This document shows positions 47,412 through 58,202 of a DNA stretch of 64,000 bases, piece by piece. The DNA is taken from the NCBI GenBank assembly GCA_006503535.1, contig QYRS01000015.1, forward strand, positions 310,001 through 374,000, written 5' to 3'. Within the stretch, counting starts at the first letter, position 1; each line of letters starts with the position of its first letter. The position numbers were made by a program, and so were the translations under genes. The notes under the pieces are model-generated. The model did not search any database and was not told the origin of the DNA. It was given only the letters and a program-made list of their open reading frames with translations. This stretch comes from Arthrinium phaeospermum. Taxonomy: Eukaryota; Ascomycota; Sordariomycetes; Amphisphaeriales; Apiosporaceae.

Positions 47412-47798
47412 TTAGACCTTGAAGCCGAAGCCAGCCATGCAGCTCCGGTACTGCTGGATGGTGGGCTGGCAGTCGGCCTGGGGATCCGCCGACTTGGAGA
47501 AGAGCATGCACTCGTCGCGCTTCGACTTCTCGTCCTTGCAGACGCAGCAGGGCTGGAGCGCAGAGAGGGAGACAAAACGTTAGCCAATGCGCACAGAAAG
47601 GGGGCGGCCTCCTCTGCCTTCTTTTTGTTCTTGAGAAAAGGAAAACGGGGTCGGCGCATACCTTGGGCTTGGACTCGGCGGCGGCGGGATTGGCGTCTGA
47701 CTTGGAAGCCAGGGAAGCTAGCACTTGTTAGACTGCAGACTTGCGATTGCAGGGTCCCAATGGGAAAACGTACGCATGGAAACGCTTTGGGAGGCCAT
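47412..47798 (-). CDS. COX17: COX17, copper chaperone for cytochrome c oxidase
   Basis: 73-aa intermembrane-space protein that hands Cu(I) to SCO1 and COX11. Three exons (47798-47774, 47717-47662, 47552-47412) with introns of 56 and 109 bp; phases fit exactly. The conserved KPCCVCKDEK motif has the copper-binding CC pair plus the third Cys, followed by DECMLFSKSADPQADC and YRSCMAGFGFKV, giving the twin CX9C pattern. The N-terminal Ser/Ala-rich leader (MASQSVSMPSLASKSDANPA) is typical of fungal COX17. The last 12 residues are almost invariant in the family. Confidence 0.95.
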
Positions 47799-48609
47799 GG
47801 CGACAGAGATTCTGAGCTTCGATGCAAGAATTGGCTTGGTGTAGGGCGAGTTGACTGTCGAGTTGAGGGATTGGATGGCGTGATGAATTCCAATCCGTAC
47901 CTTTTTCTCGGCTAGATCTGGGCCAATTATTAAGCATCCAAAAGTTATCGTTAATCATTGGACCCCGGATTTTAGCTATGGTAGCAGCTCGGCACTATGT
48001 ACCGCATTATGTCATAGGCTAGCATAATATTCATTAATGCATCACATTTCTCTTAATGCAGCTACACAGCCACGCACACTCACCGGTGACCGGCTTCGTT
48101 CTCCTTCTTCAACCGAGACGAGACGACATATGTTTCACTCATTCAGTTACCGCTGTTCGAGAAAATTCTAGCTCTAATGCCAACACTGCTGCGCCGAGGC
48201 GTTCGGACGATTAGATCCATGTCCCGGCGTGCCGCCACGTACGTAACGTGTTTCCCTCCAATCCCTTTTCTCGACTGGCAGTTGGGCTTGGGACGAACAT
48301 GTCTATCACGGGCAAGGGACCCTGGGATTTCCTGTTATATCACTTAGGTGCGTGAAGAAAGAACATAGCATGAATTGCAATGCAAGATGTTTGCCAAATG
48401 CTTAAATTCTAAAAGTTTGCTCCATTGGATTTTATCTAATAATAATAATCTGGACAGTGATACGCTAGTCTGGGTGTCTTCGCAACTGTGCATAAAACGG
48501 ATGGGGCAAGTGCCTTAGCGACGGCGAAGGTCGTAGAATCGGCTTGAGCCGTTTAAAACATTATAACCTTCGCGAGTATGGCCAAGTCTCAAATCTTCAT
48601 ACCGCCATC
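47799..48609. other. Intergenic, COX17 upstream, GPI-protein downstream
   Basis: COX17 promoter and the 3' flank of the GPI-anchored protein gene. A+T-rich patches at 47990-48060 and 48400-48450. No gene seen. Confidence 0.5.
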
Positions 48610-50983
48610 CTAAAGCAATAGCAGCAGCATGGCGCAGCCAGAGACTCCGGCCATCATGGCGGGAAGAGTCACCAGGCCCGCCGCATTGGGCTTTTTCTCG
48701 GTAGTGATCGCCGTCTCCTTTCCTGCAGTGTCGCTCGCAGCAACGGCTTGGAGAGCTGTTCGGGTCGGGGCACTAGAGATGCTGGTCGCGAACGTCAAAG
48801 GAGGCTGCACACTGGTTGCAGCAGCTGTGGTCTGGCTGCTGGTCGATAGCTGCGGAGAGCTTGACGAGCTCCCACCCTCATCAGCAATGCCAGGGTTCTT
48901 GTCGCCGTTTCGCGTGCCATCTGCGCCGTTGCTGTCACTGCCAGCCGGGGGCAGGGGACGGGTCGGGCTTCCGCCCTCCTTGGCGCCGGGACTGTTACCG
49001 CCGTTTCGCGTGCCGTCGGGCTTGCCGTCAGGCTTGCCGTTGTTCGCGCCGCCTGCCCCGCCAGTCGCTTCAGGGCCCCTGGCGGTGTCTGATCCTGGGA
49101 GAGGCTGGAGAGACGTAGGGCTCGCGCCAGACGCCTTTGTGCTGGGCGAAGGCAGGGAAGCGCTGCCAGTAGGTTCAAGGCTCGCTACAGCGCTGGAACC
49201 CATGACTGAGGACTGTACGGTTGCCGTGGCAGTAGCATTGAGAGCAGGGGCAAGCACCGGGTTGGCGTCAAGGGTCGGGAGAGCTCCGGTTGAACTGCTC
49301 GAGAGACCTGCAGGAGTAGAGGAAGCAGCAACAGACTGGGACCGGGACGCCGAGGCTGATATAGACGCCTAAATGGTTCATTAGCCAACTGAACTATTAA
49401 AAAGTCTTGAAAATGTAACTTACCGAGGGGGTGGCCGCGGCGCTCCGTGCGAGAGAGCTGGACGCCGCAGCGATTCTCGAAAAGCTTCGAGTAACCGAGT
49501 TAGATACCGCAGCAGGTTTCGAAGAGCTCCGAGTAATAGCGCCAGCGACCGCTGCGGGCTTCGAAGAGCTTCGAGCGACAGAACTAACAATTGCGGCGGG
49601 CCGCGATGCGCTTTGAGAGGCCGAGGTAGCGACCGCGGCAGCCTTCGAAGAGCTTCGAGCGACAGAACTGGCAACTGCGGCGGGCCGCGATGCGCTTTGA
49701 GAGGCTGAGGTAGCAATTGCGGCAGCCTTCGAGGAGCTTCGAGCGACGGAGCTAACAACTGCGGCGGGCCGCGATGCGCTTTGAGTGGCCGAGGTAGCGA
49801 CCGCGGCGGCTTTCGACGAGCCGCGGGAAACAGTGCTAACGACTGCGGCAGGCTTCGAAGAAACCCGAACGGCCGGGGTAGAGGTAGCGACTGCGGCGAT
49901 GGTCGAAGAGCTACGCACAGCAGTAGTTGCGGCTGCGGAACGGATCAATGACGAGCTAGCAGCAGGAATCGGGAGGAGGCTCTTGGAAGAGGAGGCCACA
50001 GCGGCAGACCCAGCTTGAGACTGAAGAGACGCGGCCGTTGTAGGACTGGCCTTCAACGACGAAGACGTAGTCTCAATCTTCGGAAGGGGCTTCTGAGAGG
50101 TGGTGGTAGGCTTGGCAGGCTCTGCGGTTGGCTTGGATGACGCCTTGGTCTCCAGCGATTGTTTGGGAGATGTTGCTACGGCAGACGCGGTGCTTTGGGC
50201 AATGGCTGTGGACTTGACAGACTCGGTGGCTTTGGCCGATGCCGTGCTCTTGGCCGATGCCGTGCTTTTGGCGGCTTCGGTGGTCTTAGCCGATGCTGTG
50301 CTTTTGACAGCTTCGGTGGCCTTGGTAGGCTGAGTTGTTGGTTTGGATGTCTTGGTCTCAGGGGATTGCTTGGCAGATGTTGCCGTCTTGGCCGCTCCCT
50401 CCTGACCACCGTTCTGGCCTTGTGGTGTCTTCTTCTGGTCATCAGAGGAATCCTGCTGCCCACCGCTTTGGCCACCGTTCTGACCGCCGTTCTGACCGCC
50501 GTTCTGACTGCCGTTCTGACTGCCGTTCTGACTGCCGTTCTGACTGCCGTTCTGACTCTGAGGCGTCTTCTTCTTCTGGCCATCATTAGAAGAATCCTGT
50601 TGGTTGCCATTCTGGCTGTTGCCCTGGCCGTCGTTTTGACCCTGAGGCGTCTTCTTCTTCTGGTCATCATTAGAAGAATCCTGTTGGCCGCCATTTTGAC
50701 TCTGAGGCGTCTTCTTCTTCTGGTCGTCATTAGAAGAATCCTGTTGGCCGCCGTTTTGACCCTGAGGTGTCTTCTTCTGTTCGCCAGAAGAGCCCTGCTG
50801 ACCCTGCCCGTTCCCCTTTTGGTTTCCAGGAAGTGCAGTCTCCAGAGACGCCTTTGTGGTAGGGGCAGCCTGAGCTTTACCAGTGGTCAACTCAGCTGTG
50901 GTATGTGGCTTGCTCAGGTCTTGTGCCTGTCCGAGGGCCGCACCCAACACAACAAGGGCGGCGGTAAAGTATGTTTGCTTCAT
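48610..50983 (-). CDS. GPI-anchored Ser/Ala/Gln-rich cell-surface protein with internal repeats
   Basis: 772 aa from two exons (50983-49424, 49368-48610; 55-bp intron, GTAAGT...TAG, phase 0). Signal peptide MKQTYFTAALVVLGAALGQA; C-terminal hydrophobic tail (AGLVTLPAMMAGVSGCAMLLLLL) preceded by small residues, as in a GPI-anchor signal. Between them nothing resembles a folded enzyme: a Gln/Asn/Gly/Lys block with about 20-residue repeats (KKTPQGQNGGQQDSSNDD) and QNGS/QNGG four-residue repeats, a Thr/Lys block, then 28-residue Ala/Ser repeats (SSKAAAVATSASQSASRPAA). High Ser/Thr content predicts heavy O-mannosylation and a wall or adhesin-like role. A TATATA motif lies near 51133-51140, about 150 bp upstream of the start. 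Repeats make the gene prone to length change. Confidence 0.8.
49570..49825 (-). repeat. 84-bp tandem repeats (28 aa), about three units
   Basis: The TGCGGCGGGCCGCGATGCGC segment recurs every 84 bp (around 49592, 49676 and 49760). Each unit encodes one SSKAAA-xATSASQSASRPAAxxSSVARS repeat of the GPI protein. More degenerate units continue toward 49430. Confidence 0.85.
50462..50790 (-). repeat. 12-bp and 60-bp coding repeats in the Gln/Asn-rich block
   Basis: A run of TGACTGCCGTTC/TGACCGCCGTTC 12-mers (about seven, 50470-50552) encodes QNGS/QNGG; next to it 60-bp units centred on AGGCGTCTTCTTCTTCTGG encode the KKKTPQ...QQDSSNDD repeats. Confidence 0.85.
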
Positions 50984-53167
50984 TTGAGTTGAATGTAATG
51001 TATGATGAACCAGCCACGAAAAAATAAATAAAGAGAGAAAGAAGAGAGCCCACGGGTTATGAGGATCAACCCAAAGCAATATATACAGACCAGTATATGA
51101 AAGTCTGCCAGAAGTAGCTGACCTGCAGATATCGTATATAAGGAGTGACGAGAATAATAAGTAATAAAAAGAAGACAATAAAGCTTCAACGGAAGCGAAC
51201 GATGGATCAAAACGCACACAGAAAATGAACGGGAGTGATAGAGGCGGGAAGGTGAAGGTAGCAGGCAGGGCCGCCGGCAAGAGGTTCTCGGGTCCTCTTG
51301 TATGAAAACATAACCCTGGTCAACCACTTGCCTCGATGATCTGCGGCAGCAGGCCCAAGGCAGGAATATCGTCCCATACAGTACCATGACTCCGGAGGGG
51401 CCGTTGTCTGCAGAGTTGCATTGGATCTCGACTTGTTGGGCTATCAAGCAAGGAGCCCAGGTGGGGATGGGAGGAACGGAGTTCAAACCGGGAAAGATAT
51501 TTCAGGCCGAGGGGAATAGAAACGAGGCTAGGCCACCCCTGCGGATCACGCAACCCCGTGTTGGGAATCGGAACGCGGCTCTTCGCCTGGCTGGCGGCTC
51601 AAGGGACTTCATAGATCTTTCTGGTTGCAGAATTGGGGAGATGCCGTATGTTGGTTGGTTGTCAGTCACGGTGTAGAAACTCCTACGACTAGAGCGGCGA
51701 AGTCTGTCTGCATCGGAAATGTGGTTCACGGCAGTTCATCTTTTGTCGCACGAGAGATCTGGATCGACCATTCCCTCGGAACCGGCTCGACTTGACTAGA
51801 TCTACTGTATTGCTTGCTGCGGATTGACAGGAGGCTGTGCAAAGCAGTTCGGGCATTGACAGAAGTCTATCGCATATAGTTGACAGAACGTTGCCACGCA
51901 CTAAAAGATCATGTCAAACTGTAGGGATCATCTTGGCTTTTTCGGTTGCGCGAGTTTCCCTGGGCTTGATCTTCCTTCTACAGTACCTGACTTACCCCAT
52001 CTCTTGAAGACCAGATCTGGATGATCGGAAAAGAGATTTAAGGTTGGGATGAGAGACCCGCTCTCACTTGAGTAGGAATCTTCAGCGAACATCACTCGGA
52101 CGAGAGAGTACTTGTAGGAGCAGAAGTGGGAGGACCAAAACCACAGGCAGGTAAGTCGGCGTGTGTACATACCGCCCACCAGCAAGGATATCGAACGGAA
52201 ACGGCCCCACGGGTGTGCAGCTAGGCTCGGGCGTTGCTGTGAGAGCCCCCTGTTGAGGCTCTGACACGAAGACTTCGTAATGGACATGGGGTGAAACAAC
52301 GTTGAGGAGATGGGTTTAAGCGAGTTGCGCGTGGTCGGACGAGAACAAAAACGACGACGGGGCAATGCGGAGACGTTTGCAGAAATATTTCAACAGGAGC
52401 TAAAATAGGATACCAGAAAACCGGTTGCTTTCTCTCATGCGAAAGATCTTGCTTGTTACAAGTCCGGGGAAGGAGGTCTTCCGGCTCCTCAATTCTCACT
52501 TCTCAATGAAGGGGACGGAACAAGGAAAACGATATCCTGCCCAAGGAGTCGTCATCGCCGGGTCGTCGCCAACGGCATAGATCGGCAGTCTGTGTGCGTC
52601 TCTCTTACCCCCCGGGAGAAAAGGGCAATCCACTAGGAATAAAGTAAACATACAATACCAGAATGCATTGATATCAGGTGAACGGATAGGCATCTGACCT
52701 ATCTGCAAGCAAATGTGGGAAGCTGCCCGATTGTTAGAAAGATCAATAAGCAGAGGTGGCTAAGTACATAGGTAGAGATGCCAGCAGCCAGCTTGTGGCT
52801 CATTGTTGTGGCGGGTGGTGGCCTAAAGCTATCGCCCAAAATTTGGCGTGCTGGTCGGGGTGCTTGGACGCGACAAGACTTTAAGCCAAACAACCAATCA
52901 ATAACGGTTGCCAGCCTCGTCAGCAAGAGTCCAGTCGCGACCTAAGCTTTGAATTGTGTTGAACCATCAAGATTCGCTTTCGAGATTGAGTTGCTTCATC
53001 AGCCTCGCCGTCGGTCGCATTCACTACCGCCAACCAACGCCAATCGACCGTGTATTCCCACCGGGTGCAGCCCCATGTAGATTGCACCAACCACCCACAT
53101 CCACCCACATCAATCAATCTAATGATCTGAGGCCATCGTCTTCAGCCCAAGAAAAGAGACAGCCAAG
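50984..53167. other. Intergenic, divergent promoters of GPI protein and SSR4
   Basis: 2.2 kb. The GPI-protein frame stays open upstream of its signal-peptide ATG to 51280 but reads as untranslated leader. No other gene recognised. Confidence 0.45.
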
Positions 53168-55556
53168 ATGAATAGCGCACCCTGCGATGGCGTGAACCGC
53201 GAGTTGGTACGAACGCAGCCATTGACATTGTATCGCGACCACCATGGTACTTCTTTCTGACCTCCGTCTCCTAGCTCCCCCACGTGCACCTGCTCTCGAC
53301 GTTCCGGTACACGCAGAAAGCGCGCGTCGAAATCCCCGAAGTCACCAACTGGTTGATGAATGCGCCCCAGATCGCTCGCGACAAGGCACCCTTCTTCTGG
53401 ACCTACCTCGACCGCCCCGAGAATGGCTACATCACCCTCACATGGCAGCCCCTTCAGCTGATGGGCACCAACTTCTCCAGCGACGGCTACATCTGGCCGC
53501 CCCAGGAGCAGTATTTCACCCAGGAGGTCGGCAATGGAGTCATCCTCGAGATGTACTACCACCGCGCTGGCTATGCACTGGGAGAGCCCATCGCGACGCA
53601 CTCGCGCAGGCGCTTCCGCCTCATTCCGCCCAATGTCCATAACCCCAATGCGCCGCAGGTCGACCCAAGCTTATGGATTGTCCACTACGGGCCCATCGAC
53701 AACAACGAGCGCATCCCCGTGCAGATGCTGCCGCGCGACCCTCGTACTGACAATGCCCTGCAAACTCGCGCTTACCTGCAGCGATGCGGACAGATCCAGC
53801 GAAAAGAGTTCATTCTCGGAGATCGCGTCAACTGGCCGCAGATCGCATGGCCTAGAGAGCCTGCCAGGCAGCCTGTGTATGCCGGCAATAGGGGAGGTGT
53901 GCCCGCCACCGTCGCCTATCCCACCCACCCCCCGCCCGGCGGCGCTCCTTCGTCCAAGCGGGCTCGGATACACCCACCTCAAAACCAACCGCCTGCCGCC
54001 ATAGGAGCCATGCCTCCATCCGAGGGCGCTTACGACGATGATGAGGACACATCGCGGGGCGATCTGTTTGACCATTTGACGCCGCGTGAAATCAGTCTCG
54101 TTCGGTACCGCCAAAACCACGAGTGGATGGAAGAAATCCTCTCCTCGCCATATCGGATGGGCCAGATTGGGTTCACCAGCCTAGGATTTGGCATGAAGGG
54201 CGAGCTGTCAAGCCTGACTGACGGCATCTTCGAGGCCCAAGGTGCTGATGCCGTGGACCATCACGCTACAAAGGCTGCAGGCCATCTGGACCCGAAATTG
54301 GCCGAAGAGTTCCGCAAACGAGTCGATGAGCGTGTCGCTTCGACGAACGAGGAGATCGCCAAACTTAAGGCCGAGCATGAGAAGAAGATGGCCAAGTTCA
54401 AGAAGAACTCCCTCTTGACCACAGCTGAGAAGGATCTCAGGTTTGCCGTGGACGATGCCGGCCCTGGCGCGATAACGCTGGAAACCCGACCGGAAGAGCC
54501 CGAGGAAGGATCGGGACGATGGACATCGAAGCAGAACAAGAGTGTCGACGACATTGTATCACAAGTCGAGGCGCAGCTGGGTCGTCATGCCGAAGTCATC
54601 TACGATCTGAGAAGAATCCAAGACGGGGGCTACCAAGAGCCTGCCCCCAGCCTGCTGAGCCTTCGCCCGTCCCGCAACCTGCCCCCACTGCCGGTGCGAC
54701 GGGCAGCAACATGTCCCGCCAGGGTTCTCAGCAGAGTAACATCATGCTGGGAGGTGACTCGGATGTTGACATGGGTGGCACTGCTGCAAGCATGCTCGAC
54801 CAGATGCATACGGGCATTTCCTCCACCTCAACGCCTGCCAACAACTTCTCGACTCCCCAGGGCCAGCTGTCAGCTATGCCGTCCAATGCAGCAACGCCGG
54901 CTAACGCGAATGTTCCATCACCCATGCCTACAGTCCCAGAGGCCCCCAAGGCGGAGCCAGCTGGCGACGTCTCGATGTCGGGTACTGATGACCACCCCTC
55001 GGCGGCGACTGCGCCAGACCAAGGCACCGGCAGCGGCGACTGGGTTGTCGTCCCTAAAGGTGGCGTGACCCCTGACCCTACAACCACTTTGCCGGTCGGT
55101 AGCCACCCACCTGGAAACAATGCTGCTGCCCCGGCTGCCGCTCCGCCATCCGAAGCACCTGCGGCCAAAACCACCCCTGAGTCGTCGACGCCGCAGCCAC
55201 CACAACCACAACCGCCGCAGCCTCAGGCACAGCCGCCGCAGTCGCAACAACAGCAGCAAGCACCCGCGGTCACCGCCAACCCGGCCACGAACAAATCTGA
55301 CAGCGACACCCCCGCCGGCGCCAGCACAGCCAGCATGGGATTCGACGCGGATAACGACTTCGGCTCCCTCGGCGACCTGGATACGGCCGGCGACGCCCTC
55401 GCCAGCTTCAACACCGACACTCCCGGCGATCTCGGCGGCGACTTCATGGAAGACTCGGCCTTTGGCGAGGCGTTCCATGGCGTCGAATCGGCGGGCGGTT
55501 CTCTAGGCGGCGACGACGGTGATGCCGGCACCCCTGCTGCGGACTCGGGCATGTAA
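53168..55556 (+). CDS. SSR4: SSR4, fungal SWI/SNF and RSC chromatin-remodelling subunit (one frame break)
   Basis: Matches the fungal Ssr4 family (DUF1750), known in fission yeast as a shared subunit of SWI/SNF and RSC. Exon 1 (53168-53206) encodes MNSAPCDGVNREL; after a 68-bp intron (GTACGA...TAG), exon 2 starts LPHVHLLSTFRYTQKA. The conserved N-terminal domain contains APFFWTYLDRPENGYITLTW, SDGYIWPPQEQYF, ILEMYYHRAGY and DPSLWIVHYGP. A nuclear-type KRARI and an acidic DDDEDTS follow, then a second conserved block (LTPREISLVRYRQNHEWMEEIL) and a coiled coil near NEEIAKLKAEHEKKMAKFKK. In the C5 run at 54644-54648 one C appears missing: the frame switches and continues PAEPSPVPQPAPTAG... through a Pro/Gln/Ala-rich tail to TAA at 55554-55556. 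Confidence 0.82.
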
Positions 55557-56142
55557 AAAGCAGAGATGCATAAGAGGCAGTAGACAGGTGTCATTCCTAA
55601 CTTGAAATTGACTTGGTAAAGCACGGAAGTACTTTATTATTTCAGGAGTGTAGCAAAATCATACATCCGCAAGATGGACGGGTTCTCATCTCCTACCGTT
55701 GTGTAAGATGAAGAAAGTGAGCGTTGAATAAGGGTAAGAAGGGGGGAGTTTGGGCATCATTTACTACTATAGATGCTTCTTCGTTTCAAGACCTGTAGTA
55801 AGACAACTTCAATATCCGGTTGCTAGTTTTTCGGAAGCCTGATGATGCGTGATAGCATGAGTGATAGACACGACACGACCATCAAAGAAATGAATGGCTG
55901 GCGATAATTATGTCGAGTATATGCGGGCAGGTCACAAAGTGAAGAAGAAAAGTACTTCATAATGGTCATTTATTCTTTTTCATATCTAAAGTGTGGTCAT
56001 CCTATAGCAACAAAACATTAAAAGTTGTTGGTATTGACCCGTCCCAACCCATTACCGTACCGAAACCGCCTCGCCAACTCTTTACCGGGCGAGGCCTTGT
56101 TTCTTACCAATGATATCTCTAAATGAAGCCGTATGAAACATC
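55557..56142. other. Intergenic, convergent 3' ends of SSR4 and GND1
   Basis: A+T-rich, contains both 3' untranslated regions; no gene seen. Confidence 0.5.
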
Positions 56143-58202
56143 TTATGCCTGGTAGGTAGAGGCGGAAACGTTACCGCCACGGCCAGTCCAGTTCACGTGG
56201 TGGTATTGACCCTGGGGGTACTTGGCGTTGGCAGCCTCGGGCTTGACCTGGAAGGTGTGGGCACCGAAGTAGTCACGCTGGGCCTGCAGAAGGTTGGCAG
56301 GGAGATCCTTGGTGCGGTAACCGTCGAACCACGACAGGGCGGTGGAGAAGCAGGGGTGGGGATTCCGAGCAGAGCAGTCTTGGAGATGACGTCTCTCCAG
56401 CCGGGCTGGGCCTTGTGGATGCCTTGTTGAAGAAGTCGTCGAACAGCAAGTTCTCGAGCTCGGGGTTGTTGCGGTAAGCAGCAGTGATGTCCTTCAGGAA
56501 GACGGATCGGATAATGCAGCCACCACGCCACATGAGGGCAATGGAGGGCTTGTTGAGCTTCCACGAGTACTCGCGGGCAGCCTCCTGCATCAGCATGAAG
56601 CCCTGGGCGTAGGAGATGATCTTGGAGGCGTACAGGGCCTGCTCAAGATCCTCGAGGAACTGCTCCTTGTTGCCCTCGAACTTGGTGGTCCGGCCGACGT
56701 ACTCGAGCAGACCAGAGGCCTTGGTACGCTCAGCCTTGACGGAAGACAGGCAGCGGGCCAGGACGGACTCGGCGATCAGGGTGACGGGCATGCCGAGATC
56801 CAGAGCGTTAATGGCAGTCCACTTGCCGGTACCCTTCTGGCCAGCCTGGTCGAGGATCTTCTCGACCAGAGGAGTGCCATCGTCGTCGTTGAAGTACATG
56901 ATGTCGCGGGTGATCTCGATCAGGAAAGAGTCCAGGACACCCTTGTTCCACTTGGCGAAAATGTCACCCATCTCCTTGTTGGACATGCCGAGACCACGCT
57001 TCATGATGTCGTAGGCCTGTGGTTGGGGTTTCGTGTGAGCGCCGAACTTGGCCAATGGCATAGGGTCTTTGGGCGGTGCTTGCTTACCTCGCAGATGAGC
57101 TGCATGTCACCGTACTCGATGCCGTTGTGGACCATCTTGACGTAGTGACCAGCACCCTCATCACCAACCCACTCGCAGCAGGGCTCGTTGTCGTCGCTCT
57201 TGGCGGCGATGCCCTGGAAGATGTCCTTGATGTAGGGCCAGGCAGCCTCGTCACCACCGGGCATCATGGAGGGGCCGTAGCGGGCACCCTCCTCACCACC
57301 AGAGACACCAGAGCCGACGAATCGGATGCCCTTGGTGGTCAGGTATTGTGTGCGGCGGTTGGAGTCGGGGAAGTGAGAGTTGCCACCATCAATGATGATG
57401 TCGCCCTTCTCGAGGAGGGGCAGGAGGGTCTCGATCCAGTCATCGACGGCCTTGCCGGCCTGGACAAGGAGCATGACGCGACGGGGCTTCTTGAGCTTGG
57501 AGATGAACTCCTCGTTGGACTGGGCACCGACGATGGACTTGCCCTTGGCCTCGTTCTCGAGGAAGTGGTCGACCTTGGAGACGGTACGGTTGTAGGCGCA
57601 CACGGTGAAGCCGTGGTCGGCCATGTTCATGATCAGGTTCTGACCCCTGCGGTATTTATTAGTCGACGAACCTGGGCGCCAAAAGCGCTGACCGAGGACG
57701 AGAAGGGGGTGACGTACATGACGGCCAGACCGATGAGGCCGATATCAGCGCTTTGAAAACAGTTAGCATCTTCTTCCTCTTGCTGTTGTTGGTCTTATCA
57801 TTGTGGTTCCGCAAGTACGCAGTCTTTCGGGTGTTTATGCAGTGATGAGAGGAGGGTATGATATGATGGTGGTGGTGCAGGACTAGGTGAGCTCACACGC
57901 CTGCTCCATAGTGGCCGGTGATGTTGCTCAGACGTGCCCTGGTACCCCGACAGGCTTCCTCTTAGTCACAGAAGCCGCGAAAGTGTCGACAAGGACGAGA
58001 AAAGAGCAGGTACGAAGCCATCGGCGGAAACGAAGCCTTGAGGCTTTTCAAACAATGCAAAGAACAGTCCCATTGCCGCCGCGGGGTGGTGGGGTAGGCA
58101 GCCTCTCTCTGACGAAATGACGAGAGAGGGAGGAAGGGAGGGAATGGGAGGGAGGAGGGGTAGACGGGAAGATGTGATATGGACTTACACAGCACCAGAC
58201 AT
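56143..58202 (-). CDS. GND1: 6-phosphogluconate dehydrogenase, decarboxylating (two frame breaks)
   Basis: Pentose-phosphate enzyme converting 6-phosphogluconate and NADP+ to ribulose 5-phosphate, CO2 and NADPH in the cytosol. Exons: 58202-58189 (14 nt, MSGA), 57750-57718, 57646-57088, 57016-56143. The Rossmann motif [11 protein letters not shown] spans exons 2-3; further motifs are [31 protein letters not shown], catalytic [19 protein letters not shown] and the signature [11 protein letters not shown]. The C-terminal part reads NYHHV-like [12 protein letters not shown] and ends STYQA at 56143. Between 56420/56421 and in the run at 56353-56356 one base each seems missing; the flanking frames together give the complete, highly conserved enzyme. 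A housekeeping enzyme is unlikely to be broken, so sequence error is favoured. Confidence 0.92.

Noticed and set aside
49430..50790. Regular repeats that might be taken for a CRISPR-like or minisatellite array
   Set aside because: The repeats keep the reading frame of a secreted GPI protein and have no spacers.
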